Source: Halanaerobiaceae bacterium ANBcell28 (lineage in GTDB: Bacteria; Bacillota; Halanaerobiia; Halanaerobiales; DTU029). Taken from it: a DNA stretch of 64,000 bases. The stretch is from the NCBI GenBank assembly GCA_037623315.1, contig JBBJJH010000013.1:1-64000 (forward strand), read 5' to 3'. This document shows, piece by piece, positions 1 to 9,877 of this stretch. The position numbers and the translations under genes were made by a program. The notes below the pieces were generated by a model. The model did not search any database. It saw only the letters and a program-made list of their open reading frames with translations, and was not told the DNA's origin. Every line of letters begins with the position of its first letter. Position 1 is the first letter of the stretch.

Positions 1-887
1 ACTCTGTCACCAGGTTCTGCTGACTCAAGACCTATTTCTATTGTTAAGTCTCCTGATGGTTGTGTTCCACTTTGTGGTGTAGCACTCATTTCATTTGAAT
101 TATTACTACTTCCTACATCGTTATATGCTGATACTACAAAGTAATAAGTGGTATTATTTGTTAAGCCTGATACTGTATATCTAGTAGTACTTCCTACGTC
201 TAACGTTTCTGAATAACTACCTCTTCTTGTACCATACTTTACTTCATAACCATCAGCATTACTTACACTACTCCAACTTAGTGTTACCTCTCTATCACCA
301 GCTACTGCTGAATTCAATCGTGGCTCTGTTGGACGTTCAGGTTCAATAATACCTCCACCTGGAGTATTACCCCAAACTAATTGGCCATTTAAGAATACAG
401 CTACATTATTAGCATTATTAAACGAAAAGTCATTACTTTGATTATAATTTGACCAATCATTCTTAGCAAATCTAGTTTGAATCTCCGCAATCGCAGAAGA
501 TTCTAATGTGCCTCCTGAAAATTCTACAGATAAATAATGGCTTGCACCTGATGTGCTACTAGGCATTTGCACAAATGAACCCTGTACAGAATCTGTAATG
601 CCATTATAATCTGGTGATACTATCGCTGCATGGTCACACCAAAAACTCTGTCCTTGATTATCGTCTATTGTATAATAGTATCTGATCTCAAGGTCTGAAA
701 GACTAATTGAAGCATTGCTAACGTTTCTTATTGTAAATACAGGATTAATTGAGTTTGTTACTGCTGTAGTATCCTGTCTTAGCTCCAACTCAACCTGGCC
801 AGTATTTGCAAATAAAGCTTGGCTAAATAATAGTAAAAACACTAGCAAGATTGTATAAGCAAAAAATCGATTTGAATACTTCTTCAC
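1..887 (-). CDS. Secreted CBM3-FN3 protein, 3' end cut off by window; possible cohesin begins
   Basis: Partial gene; 295 codons are visible and the C-terminus lies before base 1. The start is GTG behind GGGAGG. Residues 1-27 are a signal peptide (KK, then a hydrophobic stretch ending ALFA). Residues about 31-178 are a family 3 carbohydrate-binding module with its hallmarks: TTNSINP-like AVTNSINPVF, LRYYYT-like IRYYYTIDD, FWCDHAAI, YNGIT, RFAKNDWSNY and LNGQLVWG. Residues about 186-272 are a fibronectin type III domain (VTLSW, YEVKYG, YTVSGLTNNTTYYFVVSAYN). After a short linker the last residues, LTIEIGLESAEPGDR, resemble the first strand of type I cohesins (TVEIG...PGD). CBM3 modules bind crystalline cellulose, so this is probably part of a secreted cellulase or scaffoldin-like protein. 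CBM3 and FN3 are seen directly; the cohesin is a suggestion. Confidence 0.88.
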   Translation of the reverse strand, partial: MKKYSNRFFAYTILLVFLLLFSQALFANTGQVELELRQDTTAVTNSINPVFTIRNVSNASISLSDLEIRYYYTIDDNQGQSFWCDHAAIVSPDYNGITDSVQGSFVQMPSSTSGASHYLSVEFSGGTLESSAIAEIQTRFAKNDWSNYNQSNDFSFNNANNVAVFLNGQLVWGNTPGGGIIEPERPTEPRLNSAVAGDREVTLSWSSVSNADGYEVKYGTRRGSYSETLDVGSTTRYTVSGLTNNTTYYFVVSAYNDVGSSNNSNEMSATPQSGTQPSGDLTIEIGLESAEPGDR

Positions 888-2038
888 TAGAATATTCCTC
901 CCTTTCTATCCAAATTTATAATTTTAATTTAAAAAGCTTTTTTGTTTTAACACCCCCTATAATTTAAAACATCTACTAAAAAAACCTATTCATCAGGGTA
1001 TCGCAGGCTTAATCTCTATTTCCACCCCCTCTCAATAATTTTTTTATAAAAAACAACAATATAATTGTAGGATTTGTCCAAAAAATTACAATAAAAATAC
1101 AATAATTTATAATTTCTCTCTAAATAGTAAAACTTATGAAAGATATAATATAGAAATATTATAAATATAGATAAAAAACTATAAGTTAAATTTAAAAAAA
1201 TATTATAAATTTATATTCTTTGTAAACATTTGCTGATTTCATATAAGGTTGGTAGTTCCAGTAATTTGAAGATGCATTCTAAGTTCTTGATATGATTTAG
1301 GGGAATAATTATAATAGTTCTACGAAACTAACTATTACAGTTGATTAAAGTAGCAAGTTATATTAAATTAATGCGTATATTCGCCTACAATACAAATACA
1401 TTACTTTTAATTAGAAAAACAATATATCAAACAAGTAAATATAAATATTACCGCTTATTTATACTAAACATATACTTTTAAAATCTAGACAAGAACCTTT
1501 TTCAATAGATATACTGAAACATACTTCTAAATACATAATATCTATGCAAAATATTTATGCTAAATGTGTAATTATTTTAAATATTAAATCATTTAGCCAA
1601 ATTCAATATGTTTTTTAATTAAAATATAAAATTATTCAAAACAAAAAAAGCAATAATTCCCAATATGAAACTCCATGTTAATTATTGTCGAAAAATATAA
1701 AAAATTCTGTTTATTGTACTGTTATGTATTGTATGTATTTGTCTAATTACTTCTAATTTTATCTAAATAAATCAATTTCCTGTAAAGCTTTCGCTATATT
1801 ATGTGTTATATTATATCAACATTATCTAATTTCTGTAAATAGTTCAAATTACCTAATTTAGTAAATATGGTATTTAAAATCCTTTCTTGGAATCCTCTAT
1901 TTTGCTTGTAAATGAATGGTGTACCTGTTTGTAATAAAAAAACAGACATGCAGACATACAAAAACCGGCTAAAAAGCCGGTTAAAATGATGAAAATTATA
2001 TAAATTAATTTTAAAATATTAACATTATTAATTATATA
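888..2038. other. AT-rich spacer without recognisable genes
   Basis: About 1.15 kb between the CBM3 gene and the wecA-like gene. It is very AT-rich and has no convincing reading frame on either strand. The part next to the CBM3 gene is presumably its promoter and leader; two GGGGGTG tracts on the minus strand (within 941-1030) look like ribosome-binding sites but are followed only by very short frames. The only other feature I can support is the terminator hairpin near 1963-1982. Confidence 0.6.
1963..1982 (-). terminator. Intrinsic terminator after the wecA-like gene
   Basis: A perfect 8-bp stem (aaccggct/agccggtt) with an AAAA loop lies about 57 bases past the stop of the wecA-like gene. 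Read on the minus strand the stem is followed by further T residues, as in a Rho-independent terminator. Confidence 0.75.
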
Positions 2039-3088
2039 CTACAAATTGCTATTCTCTAACGAAGTACTCTCAGTTGGCAATTCCACGGAAAAGATCCCTA
2101 CTTTCCAGGCACCATAAACCAATAATAAAACAACACTTATTAATATAATAACTGCATCTTGAAAATTAGATCCATTAATTATCAATGCCATTAAACCCAA
2201 TCCTAAACTTATTCCATATACGCTTAAGACAGCTTGCCGTTGATTTAAGCCCAAGGCTAAAAGTCTATGATGGAGGTGTCCATGATCAGCTTCTCCAATT
2301 GGCTTTTTGTTATATAATCGTCTTATAATAGCAAAAATCGTATCAAATATAGGTACACCTAATGCCAAAACTGGAACTATAAGAGTAACTGCAGCAGCAC
2401 TTTTCAATGCTCCTGAAACAGATATAGCAGCTAAAATAAAGCCTAAAAACATTGCTCCAGTATCGCCCATAAAGATATCAGCTGGATTAAAATTATACTT
2501 TAAAAAACCTAAAGAACTTCCTGCAAGAGCAATCGCCATTATAGCAGCTGTAAATTGACCCTCCTGTAAACCAACGAAAAAAAGCGTAAGAGCTGCAATA
2601 ACAGAAATACCGGCAGCCAGTCCATCTAATCCATCAACCAAATTTACAGTATTGGTTATACTAACAACCCATAAAAGAGTTAATGGTATTCCCCAAGTAC
2701 CTAGATAAATCATACCTCCAAATGGATTAGTGATGAATTCTACCCTTACACCAAATAAAATCAATATACTAGCAGCAGCAATCTGTCCGCTCAACTTTAA
2801 CCCTGGAGACAGCTCATATAAGTCATCTAAAATACCAACGATTAAAATAAAACTTCCGCCTAATATAATGCCCAACATAGTACTCGTCATATTTGTTAGT
2901 AATAAGACAGGGATCAAAAATCCCAGATAAATAGCTATACCACCCATTGTAGGAATAGCCTTCTTATTAATCCGACGTTCCCCAGGCATATCTAATGCAT
3001 CCATTCTAAAAGCAATTTTTTTAACCATTGGAGTTAAAAGGTAAGTCAATAATAAGCTAACGAAAAATGCAGAAATATAAGTCAGCAT
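2039..3088 (-). CDS. wecA: Undecaprenyl-phosphate GlcNAc-1-phosphate transferase (WecA/TagO type)
   Basis: Transfers a sugar-1-phosphate from a UDP-sugar to undecaprenyl phosphate at the inner membrane, the first lipid-linked step for O-antigen or teichoic-type polymers. At 349 residues it has about ten or eleven hydrophobic segments and the family motifs: GILDDLYELSP (85-95, the DD pair), NTVNLVDGLDGLAAG (146-160), MGDTGAMFLG (207-216) and the cytoplasmic HGHLHHR loop (269-275). That His-rich loop favours WecA/TagO over MraY. The ATG has AGAGGTG upstream. It sits 69 bases downstream of upp and ends at a clear terminator. With LPS genes elsewhere in the window, an O-antigen role is plausible but inferred; the exact sugar is not shown by the sequence. 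Confidence 0.88.
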   Translation of the reverse strand: MLTYISAFFVSLLLTYLLTPMVKKIAFRMDALDMPGERRINKKAIPTMGGIAIYLGFLIPVLLLTNMTSTMLGIILGGSFILIVGILDDLYELSPGLKLSGQIAAASILILFGVRVEFITNPFGGMIYLGTWGIPLTLLWVVSITNTVNLVDGLDGLAAGISVIAALTLFFVGLQEGQFTAAIMAIALAGSSLGFLKYNFNPADIFMGDTGAMFLGFILAAISVSGALKSAAAVTLIVPVLALGVPIFDTIFAIIRRLYNKKPIGEADHGHLHHRLLALGLNQRQAVLSVYGISLGLGLMALIINGSNFQDAVIILISVVLLLVYGAWKVGIFSVELPTESTSLENSNL

Positions 3089-3157
3089 TTAGCACCTCTC
3101 TTTCCAACTTCTATCTTAACAGAAACTAGGCCTTATTAGCAAAGGAAATTTTAGGAA

Positions 3158-3787
3158 TTATTTGGTGCCGTATAATCTATCGCCAGCATCTCCTAAGCCA
3201 GGTACTATATAAGCATGATCATTTAACTTTTCATCTACAGCAGCAATAAAAATATCAACATCTGGATGATCTTCCTGTACCCGCTTTATTCCCTCTGGCG
3301 CAGAGATAAGACACATCAATTTAATACTGCGTGGTTTCCTTTCTTTAACAAAGTGAATAGCAGCTGAAGCTGAACCTCCAGTAGCTAACATTGGATCAAT
3401 TACAATTAAGTCTCTTTCTTCTACGTCTGTTGGCATTTTACAATAATATTCCACCGGTTCCAATGTATCTGGCTCACGATACAAACCCACATGACCAACT
3501 TTAGCTGTTGGTATTAATTTTAACACTCCATCTAACATTCCAAGGCCTGCGCGTAATATGGGCACAACTCCAACTTTCTTACCCGAAATTTTATTAGCCT
3601 TAGTTTTTTGGAGTGGAGTTTCTATTTCTACCTCTTTTAAAGGAAGATCTCTGGTAACCTCATAAGCCATTAAAGTAGCTATTTCATTAACTAATTCTCT
3701 AAATTCTTTTGCACCTGTTTTTTTGTCTCTTATTAAAGCAATTTTATGTTGTATTAAAGGATGATCTGTTACAGTAAGATTACTCAT
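3158..3787 (-). CDS. upp: Uracil phosphoribosyltransferase
   Basis: Converts uracil and PRPP to UMP in pyrimidine salvage. The chosen ATG gives the family's usual 209 residues beginning [15 protein letters not shown]; a TTG 24 bases upstream would add eight atypical residues. The PRPP loop [13 protein letters not shown] (129-141) and the C-terminal uracil-binding [15 protein letters not shown] (193-207) are intact. The start overlaps the last 8 bases of rpiB and the GGGGAG site lies inside rpiB, so the two are translationally coupled. Confidence 0.97.
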   Translation of the reverse strand: MSNLTVTDHPLIQHKIALIRDKKTGAKEFRELVNEIATLMAYEVTRDLPLKEVEIETPLQKTKANKISGKKVGVVPILRAGLGMLDGVLKLIPTAKVGHVGLYREPDTLEPVEYYCKMPTDVEERDLIVIDPMLATGGSASAAIHFVKERKPRSIKLMCLISAPEGIKRVQEDHPDVDIFIAAVDEKLNDHAYIVPGLGDAGDRLYGTK

Positions 3788-4238
3788 CAGAATTACGTTC
3801 TCCCCTTTCAATTTCTGTAATTTTATCTATTCTATTTTGGTGTCTTCCACCATCAAAATCTTCACCTAGCCAAACTTTGACTATATCTAAAGCAAGTCCT
3901 GGACCCACAACTCTTGCTCCCATTGTCAATACATTGCTATTATTATGATTCCTAGTTGCTCTCGCAGAAAAAGTATCATGGCACAAAGCTGCTCTTATTC
4001 CTTTTACTTTATTAGCTGTGATACACATTCCTATTCCAGTCCCACAAATGAGTATCCCTTTATCGCACTCACCATCAGCGACTAATTTTGCTACTTCATA
4101 ACTATAATCTGGATAATCAACAGATTGACTTGAGTCAGTTCCCATATCTTTGTACTCATATCCTTTTTCATTCAAAAACTCAATTATATCCCTTTTTAAA
4201 TCATAAGCTGCATGATCTGAACCAATTGCAATCCTCAT
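3780..4238 (-). CDS. rpiB: Ribose-5-phosphate isomerase B
   Basis: Interconverts ribose-5-phosphate and ribulose-5-phosphate in the non-oxidative pentose phosphate pathway. The 152-residue protein has the RpiB/LacA-B signatures: SDHA (7-10), catalytic Cys65 followed by GTGIGM (66-71), the [14 protein letters not shown] block (87-100) and RHQNRI (132-137). It is the usual length for the family. Its 3' end overlaps upp, forming a compact rpiB-upp pair. Ribulose-5-phosphate is also the precursor of arabinose-5-phosphate used by kdsD in this window, though no direct link is shown. Confidence 0.95.
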   Translation of the reverse strand: MRIAIGSDHAAYDLKRDIIEFLNEKGYEYKDMGTDSSQSVDYPDYSYEVAKLVADGECDKGILICGTGIGMCITANKVKGIRAALCHDTFSARATRNHNNSNVLTMGARVVGPGLALDIVKVWLGEDFDGGRHQNRIDKITEIERGERNSDE

Positions 4239-4285
4239 ATTATCACCTCTATATTTATATTCTTCAAATTTTAAAATTTCCCTGC

Positions 4286-4747
4286 TTAATTTTTAGATTG
4301 AGCCAATTTGCCTAAAACACCTTCAAGAGATTCCTTAATATCATCTCTTGTATCAATGTATATATCATGAGATTGTCCATAAGGATCAATCACATCGCCT
4401 GTTTCAGAATTAGAACATTCTTTTAGTGTATATATTTTATCTGCATATTCAGGAAACTCTTCCAAAATAATCTTCTTATGTACTCTTGTCATAGTTATAA
4501 GTAAACTTGCCTCTGATATCATTTCTTTACTGAGTTCTTTACTTAAATGTTTACTTGAATCTATCCCTTCATCTTTTAGGACATCAGCAGCATTTCTACT
4601 AATCGTCTGACCTGGAAAGGCGGATATTCCAGCTGAAAAAACTCGCCAACCTTCAATACCTCTCTCATGAAGCATTTTTTTTAACAACAACTCTGCCATT
4701 GGACTCCTACATGTATTGCCTGTACAAACAAAAACTATCTTTGGCAA
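4286..4747 (-). CDS. Low-molecular-weight phosphatase, probable protein-arginine phosphatase (YwlE type)
   Basis: A small cytoplasmic phosphatase of the LMW-PTP fold. The P-loop CTGNTCRS (residues 8-15) carries nucleophile Cys8 and Arg14, and the general acid is Asp121 in DPYG. A Thr at the position second before the loop's Arg (CTGNTCR) is typical of YwlE-type arginine phosphatases rather than tyrosine phosphatases, and overall length (about 153) fits YwlE. I chose TTG at 4747 because AGAGGTG is well spaced there; the GTG three codons upstream lies inside that ribosome-binding site. It lies between mntP and rpiB, as YwlE-like genes often do in Firmicutes. The substrate assignment is inferred. 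Confidence 0.85.
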   Translation of the reverse strand: MPKIVFVCTGNTCRSPMAELLLKKMLHERGIEGWRVFSAGISAFPGQTISRNAADVLKDEGIDSSKHLSKELSKEMISEASLLITMTRVHKKIILEEFPEYADKIYTLKECSNSETGDVIDPYGQSHDIYIDTRDDIKESLEGVLGKLAQSKN

Positions 4748-4797
4748 AAAAATCACCTCTGATTAAAATGATAAGTATATAAACATATATCAATTCA

Positions 4798-5376
4798 TCA
4801 ATATATCACACCTGAAAAATGCAATCCCAAGAAAATCAAAGCGAATCCACCCAATATCTGTGCCTTTTCTCCCATAAAATGACCTAACTTGGAACCAAAA
4901 ACCAGACCTAAAGCCATCATTATTCCTGCTACAAAACCAATTACTAGAGTTACTATAAAAGTAATATTACCTAACATGCCCAAACTTATACCTACTGAAA
5001 GAGAATCTATACTTACACTAAAAGCAAGAACAATCAAACCCCAACCCTTAACATTAAAATTACATAGTTCTTCTTCAGTTTCTAGCCATCTTTCTACTAT
5101 CATATAGGCTCCTATTAACATTAATAAACCAGAACCTACTACATTTAGAGCCCCTTCCAAATTACCCTCTATATTAAATAAAACACGTAAAATATCCTGT
5201 ATAATCTTTCCTCCATAAATACCAAGCAATGGCATTACGATATGGAAAAGGGCAATAACTCCACTAATTCTTATAATACTTTTATTCTCAAACTGTTGAA
5301 TCCCACATATAATAGCTACTGAAAAAGCATCTGTTCCAAGTGCAATAGCTAGTGCGAGAGTCTCCCAAGATGTCAA
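4798..5376 (-). CDS. mntP: Putative manganese efflux pump (MntP family)
   Basis: An inner-membrane protein of about 192 residues with six predicted hydrophobic helices in two similar halves, as in MntP. Each half has a conserved acidic motif in the membrane: ALGTDAFSVAI (Asp16) and SVSIDSLSVG (Asp124). MntP exports Mn(II) to avoid toxicity. The start chosen is TTG, 8 bases after AAGGGGAAG; an upstream TTG would add seven residues and lacks a good site. I looked for a yybP-ykoY riboswitch in the roughly 100-base upstream gap and saw none. Confidence 0.85.
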   Translation of the reverse strand: MTSWETLALAIALGTDAFSVAIICGIQQFENKSIIRISGVIALFHIVMPLLGIYGGKIIQDILRVLFNIEGNLEGALNVVGSGLLMLIGAYMIVERWLETEEELCNFNVKGWGLIVLAFSVSIDSLSVGISLGMLGNITFIVTLVIGFVAGIMMALGLVFGSKLGHFMGEKAQILGGFALIFLGLHFSGVIY

Positions 5377-5478
5377 TATAATCTTCCCCTTTTTCAAGCC
5401 AATTTAATACTGTAGTTTAACTTTTACCTTATTTATATGTGCAAAATTCCTAATCTATTCTCTTATAAAAATTATACT

Positions 5479-6606
5479 TTAAGATTCAAGGCTTGCCTTG
5501 TACAAACGATTCATAACTGCCTCCCCTATCCCTTCTTCTGGAATTGCTTCAATATAAGCTTTTCTTAGAGACATCTGATCAAGACTACGTAAAAGAGAAA
5601 AAAGATTAGCTGCAATCATTTCAACTTTTTTCCTGGAACCCATTTTAATCAATTTTATTCCTGGCCCATGTAGAAAAGAACTATATTTTTCGTAAGACTC
5701 ATTAGTAAGTATAAATCCTACAGCTTCTTGGCATTCTTTTTGATAATTATCACCTTTATTACTATGCAGTATTTCTTCAAGTATTTTCACTAAGTCATCA
5801 TTATCCTTTACTATATAGAGAGGAGTCTCTGGTGAATAATGACGGTATTTCATACCAGGAGATAAGGGCTTCTCATTATCTAATTCTTTCTCTAATTTTC
5901 CCTGAACATAATTATTACTATCGTCTAACTTATATCCCAACACTTTCTCAATATCTTTTCTACTAACACCACCAGGTCTTAAAATCCTTACTTGCCCTCT
6001 AACATCAAGAACAGTTGACTCTAAACCAACCTTAGAAGGACCCCCATCAAGAATCATAGCAATCCTACCATCAAGATCATTTGCAACATGATCAGCTGTA
6101 GTTGGGCTAGGAGCACCTGATTTATTGGCGCTAGGAGCAGCTAAAGCTAATCCAGATAACTCTATTAAAGCTCGACTCAAAGGATGAGCGGGCATTCTAA
6201 TTGCAACACTAGAAAGACCAGCTGTAGTTGCATCAGGTAGCAGATCATTTTTATCTAGGATAATTGTTAAAGGGCCAGGCCAAAAATTAGAAATTAAGTT
6301 CTCAGTTTCTACACTTATATCTCCTCTAATCAACGATCTAAGCTGTTCTCTATTGGCAATATGTACTATCAAAGGGTTATCCTGAGGACGCCCTTTAGCC
6401 TGATATATTTTTTCCACTGCCTTTGTCTTACTAGCATCAGCTCCCAAACCATAAACCGTTTCAGTGGGAAAGGCAAGCACTTCTCCTTTTTTCAATAAAT
6501 TAGCAGCCAGCTTCACTGCTTCTTCCTTTTTTAGTTCTTCTATATTGGCTTCTTTTATTAAATTATAATTCACTTTTTGAAAAATAGTATCATATTTCTT
6601 AGACAT
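5479..6606 (-). CDS. L-threonylcarbamoyladenylate synthase (TsaC/Sua5)
   Basis: Makes threonylcarbamoyl-AMP from Thr, bicarbonate and ATP for t6A modification of ANN-decoding tRNAs. At 375 residues it is the long Sua5 form: a YrdC domain at about 25-215 with FPTETVYGLGADA (46-58), KGRPQDNPL (71-79) and APSANKSGAPSPTT (157-170), then the linker SPGMKYRHYSPETPL and a C-terminal Sua5 domain to the end. The ATG is at the start of an otherwise ordinary N-terminus. It is followed downstream by mntP and the arginine phosphatase, a common Firmicute neighbourhood. Confidence 0.95.
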   Translation of the reverse strand: MSKKYDTIFQKVNYNLIKEANIEELKKEEAVKLAANLLKKGEVLAFPTETVYGLGADASKTKAVEKIYQAKGRPQDNPLIVHIANREQLRSLIRGDISVETENLISNFWPGPLTIILDKNDLLPDATTAGLSSVAIRMPAHPLSRALIELSGLALAAPSANKSGAPSPTTADHVANDLDGRIAMILDGGPSKVGLESTVLDVRGQVRILRPGGVSRKDIEKVLGYKLDDSNNYVQGKLEKELDNEKPLSPGMKYRHYSPETPLYIVKDNDDLVKILEEILHSNKGDNYQKECQEAVGFILTNESYEKYSSFLHGPGIKLIKMGSRKKVEMIAANLFSLLRSLDQMSLRKAYIEAIPEEGIGEAVMNRLYKASLES

Positions 6607-6640
6607 TACTACACCCTATTCTTTTTACTAGTATAACTCC

Positions 6641-6864
6641 AACTTCGCAGTTGCTATAATAGTTTTAATATACTTCCTGCTTAGCCATTTGCTGAATGAA
6701 ATTAAAGAAATCTCCAATTTAACACATTAAGGTTGATTTGCTTAATATCACAGTTCGGATATCAAAAAAGCACCAGCCCCGCATGGAAGGCTATAAATGG
6801 TTAACAAGTGCGGCCAGTACTAACTGTTCTAGCATTGCAGTTAAAGCCATTGGCTAAACAAATA
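6641..6864. repeat. Intergenic repeat element with inverted ends, related copies elsewhere
   Basis: The gap between prmC and the sua5 gene is not plain spacer. It begins with a 24-base block (aacttcgcagttgctat plus ataagtt-like tail) that recurs at 20848-20864 (opposite strand, 17/17) and at 63977-64000 (23/24). It also contains cctgcttagccat (from about 6676), whose reverse complement recurs imperfectly near 6846-6858 (gccattggctaaaca), giving terminal-inverted-repeat-like ends about 185 bases apart. Its right half shares ordered blocks with 28305-28392. No reading frame is convincing. It could be a MITE-like element or a structured RNA. Confidence 0.55.
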
Positions 6865-6888
6865 CTAAAGCAAAGTAGCATTTAAAAA

Positions 6889-7743
6889 TTATATCTTCTC
6901 TGCAAATACCATACGATCATGTCCAGACAAATCTTTTTCCACCCTAATATTCTTCCAATCTTCATCAAAAAGCTTTTTAATACTCTCTCCCTGATTATAT
7001 CCAATTTCCATAGCTAATAGACCTTCTATTTTTAAAACACTTTTAGCCTGAGGGATAAGTTTACGATAATAATCAAGACCATCATTACCTCCACTCAAGG
7101 CTATAGCCGGTTCTTTTTTTACTTCCTCAGAAAGGATAGCCATTCCTTCCTTATCTATGTAAGGAGGATTAGAAACAACTATATCTACATTTTTCTTTTC
7201 TAATTTAATAAGAGGGCTTAACAAATCACCGCGAGCTGCCTTAACTCTTTGAGATAATTGAAATTTTTCTATATTTTTTTTACTGACCTCTAATGCTTCT
7301 GCAGAGATATCAATAGCCAATATTCTAGCATCTGTCAAATAGTAAGCAAGAGAGACGGCTATAGCACCGCTCCCTGTACATACATCTACTATATTAGGAT
7401 CATTTAAAGACTTTTTCTCACAATATTTTATTAGACTCTCCACTAATTCTTCAGTTTCTGGACGAGGGATCAAAACATCTTCATTTACAAAAAACTCCAA
7501 AGACATGAATTCTTTCTTTTCTAATAGATATGCAATAGGCACCTTTTGTGCCCGCTTATGAACTAAATCCCGATACTGATCTAACTCGCCTTTTTTAAGA
7601 GGTTTATCAAAATGAACATATAATTGAATCCTCTCAAGTTCCATAACATGAGATAAAAGTACTTCAGCCTCAAGTCTAGGGTTATTTACACCATGTTTTT
7701 TTAAATATTCCTCTGTGCTTGTAAGTATCTCTTTAATATTCAA
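6889..7743 (-). CDS. prmC: Release factor glutamine N5-methyltransferase
   Basis: Methylates the Gln of the GGQ motif in peptide chain release factors. The 284-residue protein has the N-terminal helical domain, IPRPETEELVE (92-102), the SAM-binding VCTGSGAIA (121-129) and the catalytic NPPY (192-195). It begins 3 bases after the stop of its substrate gene prfA, the standard Firmicute arrangement, so the two are surely cotranscribed. Confidence 0.96.
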   Translation of the reverse strand: MNIKEILTSTEEYLKKHGVNNPRLEAEVLLSHVMELERIQLYVHFDKPLKKGELDQYRDLVHKRAQKVPIAYLLEKKEFMSLEFFVNEDVLIPRPETEELVESLIKYCEKKSLNDPNIVDVCTGSGAIAVSLAYYLTDARILAIDISAEALEVSKKNIEKFQLSQRVKAARGDLLSPLIKLEKKNVDIVVSNPPYIDKEGMAILSEEVKKEPAIALSGGNDGLDYYRKLIPQAKSVLKIEGLLAMEIGYNQGESIKKLFDEDWKNIRVEKDLSGHDRMVFAEKI

Positions 7744-7746
7744 ACT

Positions 7747-8820
7747 CTACACCTTCTGTAATCTCTTTATCATATCTTCATTAATTAATTCTTCAATAAC
7801 TAACTCTAAATCTCCATTTAAAACCTGTTCTAATTTATGGAGGGTTAAATTAATCCTGTGATCACTAACTCGACCTTGTGGAAAGTTATAGGTCCTAATC
7901 TTTTCACTACGATCCCCAGTACCAACTTGTGTCTTTCTGGCTTCATCTAGTTCTGCCTGTTGTTCCTGTTCATACATTTCTTTCAATCTAGCACGCAAGA
8001 CACGTAAGGCCTTGGCCTTATTTTTATGCTGTGATTTTTCATCCTGACAGGAAACAACCAAACCAGAAGGTTCATGAGTGATTCTAACAGCTGAATCAGT
8101 AGTATTTACACTTTGACCTCCAGGACCGCTTGAGCGGTAAACATCGATTCTTAATTCATTAGGGTCAATTTCAAAATCAATATCTTCAGCTTCTGGTAAT
8201 ACAGCTACAGTTGCTGTAGATGTATGAATTCTTCCACTAGACTCTGTTGAAGGGACACGCTGCACTCTATGAACACCACTTTCATACTTCAACTTACTAT
8301 AAACATCCCCACCCTCTACAGTAAAGATGATTTCCTTAAAACCACCTACACCCGAGCTACTTGAACTCATCACATCAGACTTCCAGCCTCTACCCTCTGC
8401 ATAGCGAGTGTACATACGATAAAGATCAGCAGCAAATAAAGCAGCCTCATCTCCACCAGCTCCGGCTCTAATTTCCACAATAACGTTCTTTTCATCATTG
8501 GGATCCTCAGGCAATAATAAAATTGGCAGTTCCTCTTCTAGCCTTTCCCTAATTGGACTAAGTTCTTCCATTTCCATTTCAGCTAATTCTTTAACATCAC
8601 TGTCTTCATCGCTTTTTAAAATCGTTTCTGCCTCTTCAATACCACTTAATACATTTTCATACTCTCTATATTTATCAACCACTTTTTTCATTTTAGCATG
8701 CTTTTTTAGTAACTTTTGATATTGACCTGTATCAGCAATAACTTCTGGATCACTTATTTTTTTATTCAGCTTCTGATAATCATTAGCCAGTTCCTCTAAC
8801 TTTTCTTTAAGATCAAACAC
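7747..8820 (-). CDS. prfA: Peptide chain release factor 1
   Basis: Recognises UAA and UAG stop codons and triggers peptide release. The catalytic GGQ is at 234-236 in [18 protein letters not shown], and the codon-reading PxT motif appears as PST in [14 protein letters not shown] (about 190-192). The GTG at 8820 gives [11 protein letters not shown], matching the family N-terminus, and is well spaced from AAAGG; an ATG 9 bases upstream abuts that site and is less likely. The start overlaps the end of the DUF1385 gene by 8 bases, so translation is coupled; prmC follows at once. Confidence 0.96.
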   Translation of the reverse strand: MFDLKEKLEELANDYQKLNKKISDPEVIADTGQYQKLLKKHAKMKKVVDKYREYENVLSGIEEAETILKSDEDSDVKELAEMEMEELSPIRERLEEELPILLLPEDPNDEKNVIVEIRAGAGGDEAALFAADLYRMYTRYAEGRGWKSDVMSSSSSGVGGFKEIIFTVEGGDVYSKLKYESGVHRVQRVPSTESSGRIHTSTATVAVLPEAEDIDFEIDPNELRIDVYRSSGPGGQSVNTTDSAVRITHEPSGLVVSCQDEKSQHKNKAKALRVLRARLKEMYEQEQQAELDEARKTQVGTGDRSEKIRTYNFPQGRVSDHRINLTLHKLEQVLNGDLELVIEELINEDMIKRLQKV

Positions 8821-9724
8821 TTTTCTCATCCTTTCTCTGCTCTGGCAAAACTGCTTCTAGAGCAGTAATAGCTACTTCTAACATTGAATCATCAGGTTCC
8901 CTAGTAGTCAATTTTTGCAAGTACAAACCTGGGGTAGCTATAGCCTTTATAATCGGATTAATCTTTACTTTCCCTGTAATAGAATCCACTCTACTACCTC
9001 CAGCCTCTTTTATAATCTCATAAGATGTACCAGCAATTAAAGGTAACAGAATAACGTGATACATTATACGCTGAAAAAAAGGTGGGCGTCCAAAAAAAGT
9101 AAAGAAAAAAATACTCATTAAAATTACAATAAATAAAAAATTAGTTCCACATCTAGGGTGTAAAGTACCAAAAGTCTTAGCATTTTCAACTGTTAGGGGT
9201 AAGCCCTTTTCATAAGTAAAGATAACCTTATGTTCAGCCCCATGATACATAAAAACTCTTTTGATATCTTCGAATCTAGAAATAATAAATAAATAAGACA
9301 AAAAAGCGATAATTTTTATTATACCCTCTATGAAATTTAATATAAGATTACTCTCCACATAAGAATCTAACAAAGCTACCATACTTGCTGGAAATACAAC
9401 AAAAAGTAAAATAGCAAAAAGAAAAGAAAGTATTATGCTAGAAATCATCTCTTTAGTAGTAATCTCTTCCTCATCCTCTTCTGCTAATTGATTAGCGGAA
9501 AAAGATAAGGCCTTAGTTCCCACAATTAAAGAGCTAAATAAGGCAAGAAATCCTCTAATAAATGGCCACTGTAAAAAAGAATATTTATTAGCTATAGAGT
9601 CAGCTTTCATTTTCTTTATAACAATATTATCAGGCGATCTCCTTACAGCAACGGCAATATCTTCCGCCCCGCGCATCATTACTCCTTCTAAAACCGCCTG
9701 GCCTCCATATTGATTTTTACTCAT
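8813..9724 (-). CDS. DUF1385 family membrane protein (YqhQ-like)
   Basis: A 303-residue inner-membrane protein of unknown biochemical role. It has the family signature near the N-terminus ([14 protein letters not shown], 6-19), hydrophobic segments at about 58-80, 88-125, 130-150 and 195-240, and the conserved HGAEHK and [10 protein letters not shown] motifs in the middle. DUF1385 proteins are regularly encoded immediately upstream of prfA in Clostridia and Halanaerobiales, as here, where the genes overlap. Strong AAAGGAGG site before the ATG. The context says nothing decisive about function. Confidence 0.88.
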   Translation of the reverse strand: MSKNQYGGQAVLEGVMMRGAEDIAVAVRRSPDNIVIKKMKADSIANKYSFLQWPFIRGFLALFSSLIVGTKALSFSANQLAEEDEEEITTKEMISSIILSFLFAILLFVVFPASMVALLDSYVESNLILNFIEGIIKIIAFLSYLFIISRFEDIKRVFMYHGAEHKVIFTYEKGLPLTVENAKTFGTLHPRCGTNFLFIVILMSIFFFTFFGRPPFFQRIMYHVILLPLIAGTSYEIIKEAGGSRVDSITGKVKINPIIKAIATPGLYLQKLTTREPDDSMLEVAITALEAVLPEQRKDEKSV

Positions 9725-9800
9725 GTTAATACCTCCTTTTCAAATTATATTCAAATTTCATAATTGAATATTAAGAAAACAATTAGGTATGAGCTTGATT

Positions 9801-9834
9801 GTCAAAAAGATTAGTCAAAAAGATTAGTCAAAAA
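9801..9834. repeat. Short tandem repeat, 13-bp unit, about 2.6 copies
   Basis: The unit gtcaaaaagatta occurs twice in tandem and is followed by a third partial copy, between rpmE and the DUF1385 gene. No function is evident. Confidence 0.8.
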
Positions 9835-9877
9835 TTTATACATATAATACAATAATTTTTTTAAAAACTAAGAAAAA

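Noticed and set aside
888-1060. c-di-GMP or other riboswitch upstream of the CBM3 gene
   Set aside because: The expected conserved stems and loops are not present; only AT-rich sequence with two G-tracts.
5377-5478. Manganese riboswitch (yybP-ykoY) before mntP
   Set aside because: The gap is short and lacks the conserved GGGGAGUA-type core and paired helices.
6771-6858. Possible integron attC-like site in the structured element
   Set aside because: Contains GTTAAC-like words, but the paired R'/R'' and L'/L'' core sites and the cassette arrangement are missing; no integrase is nearby.
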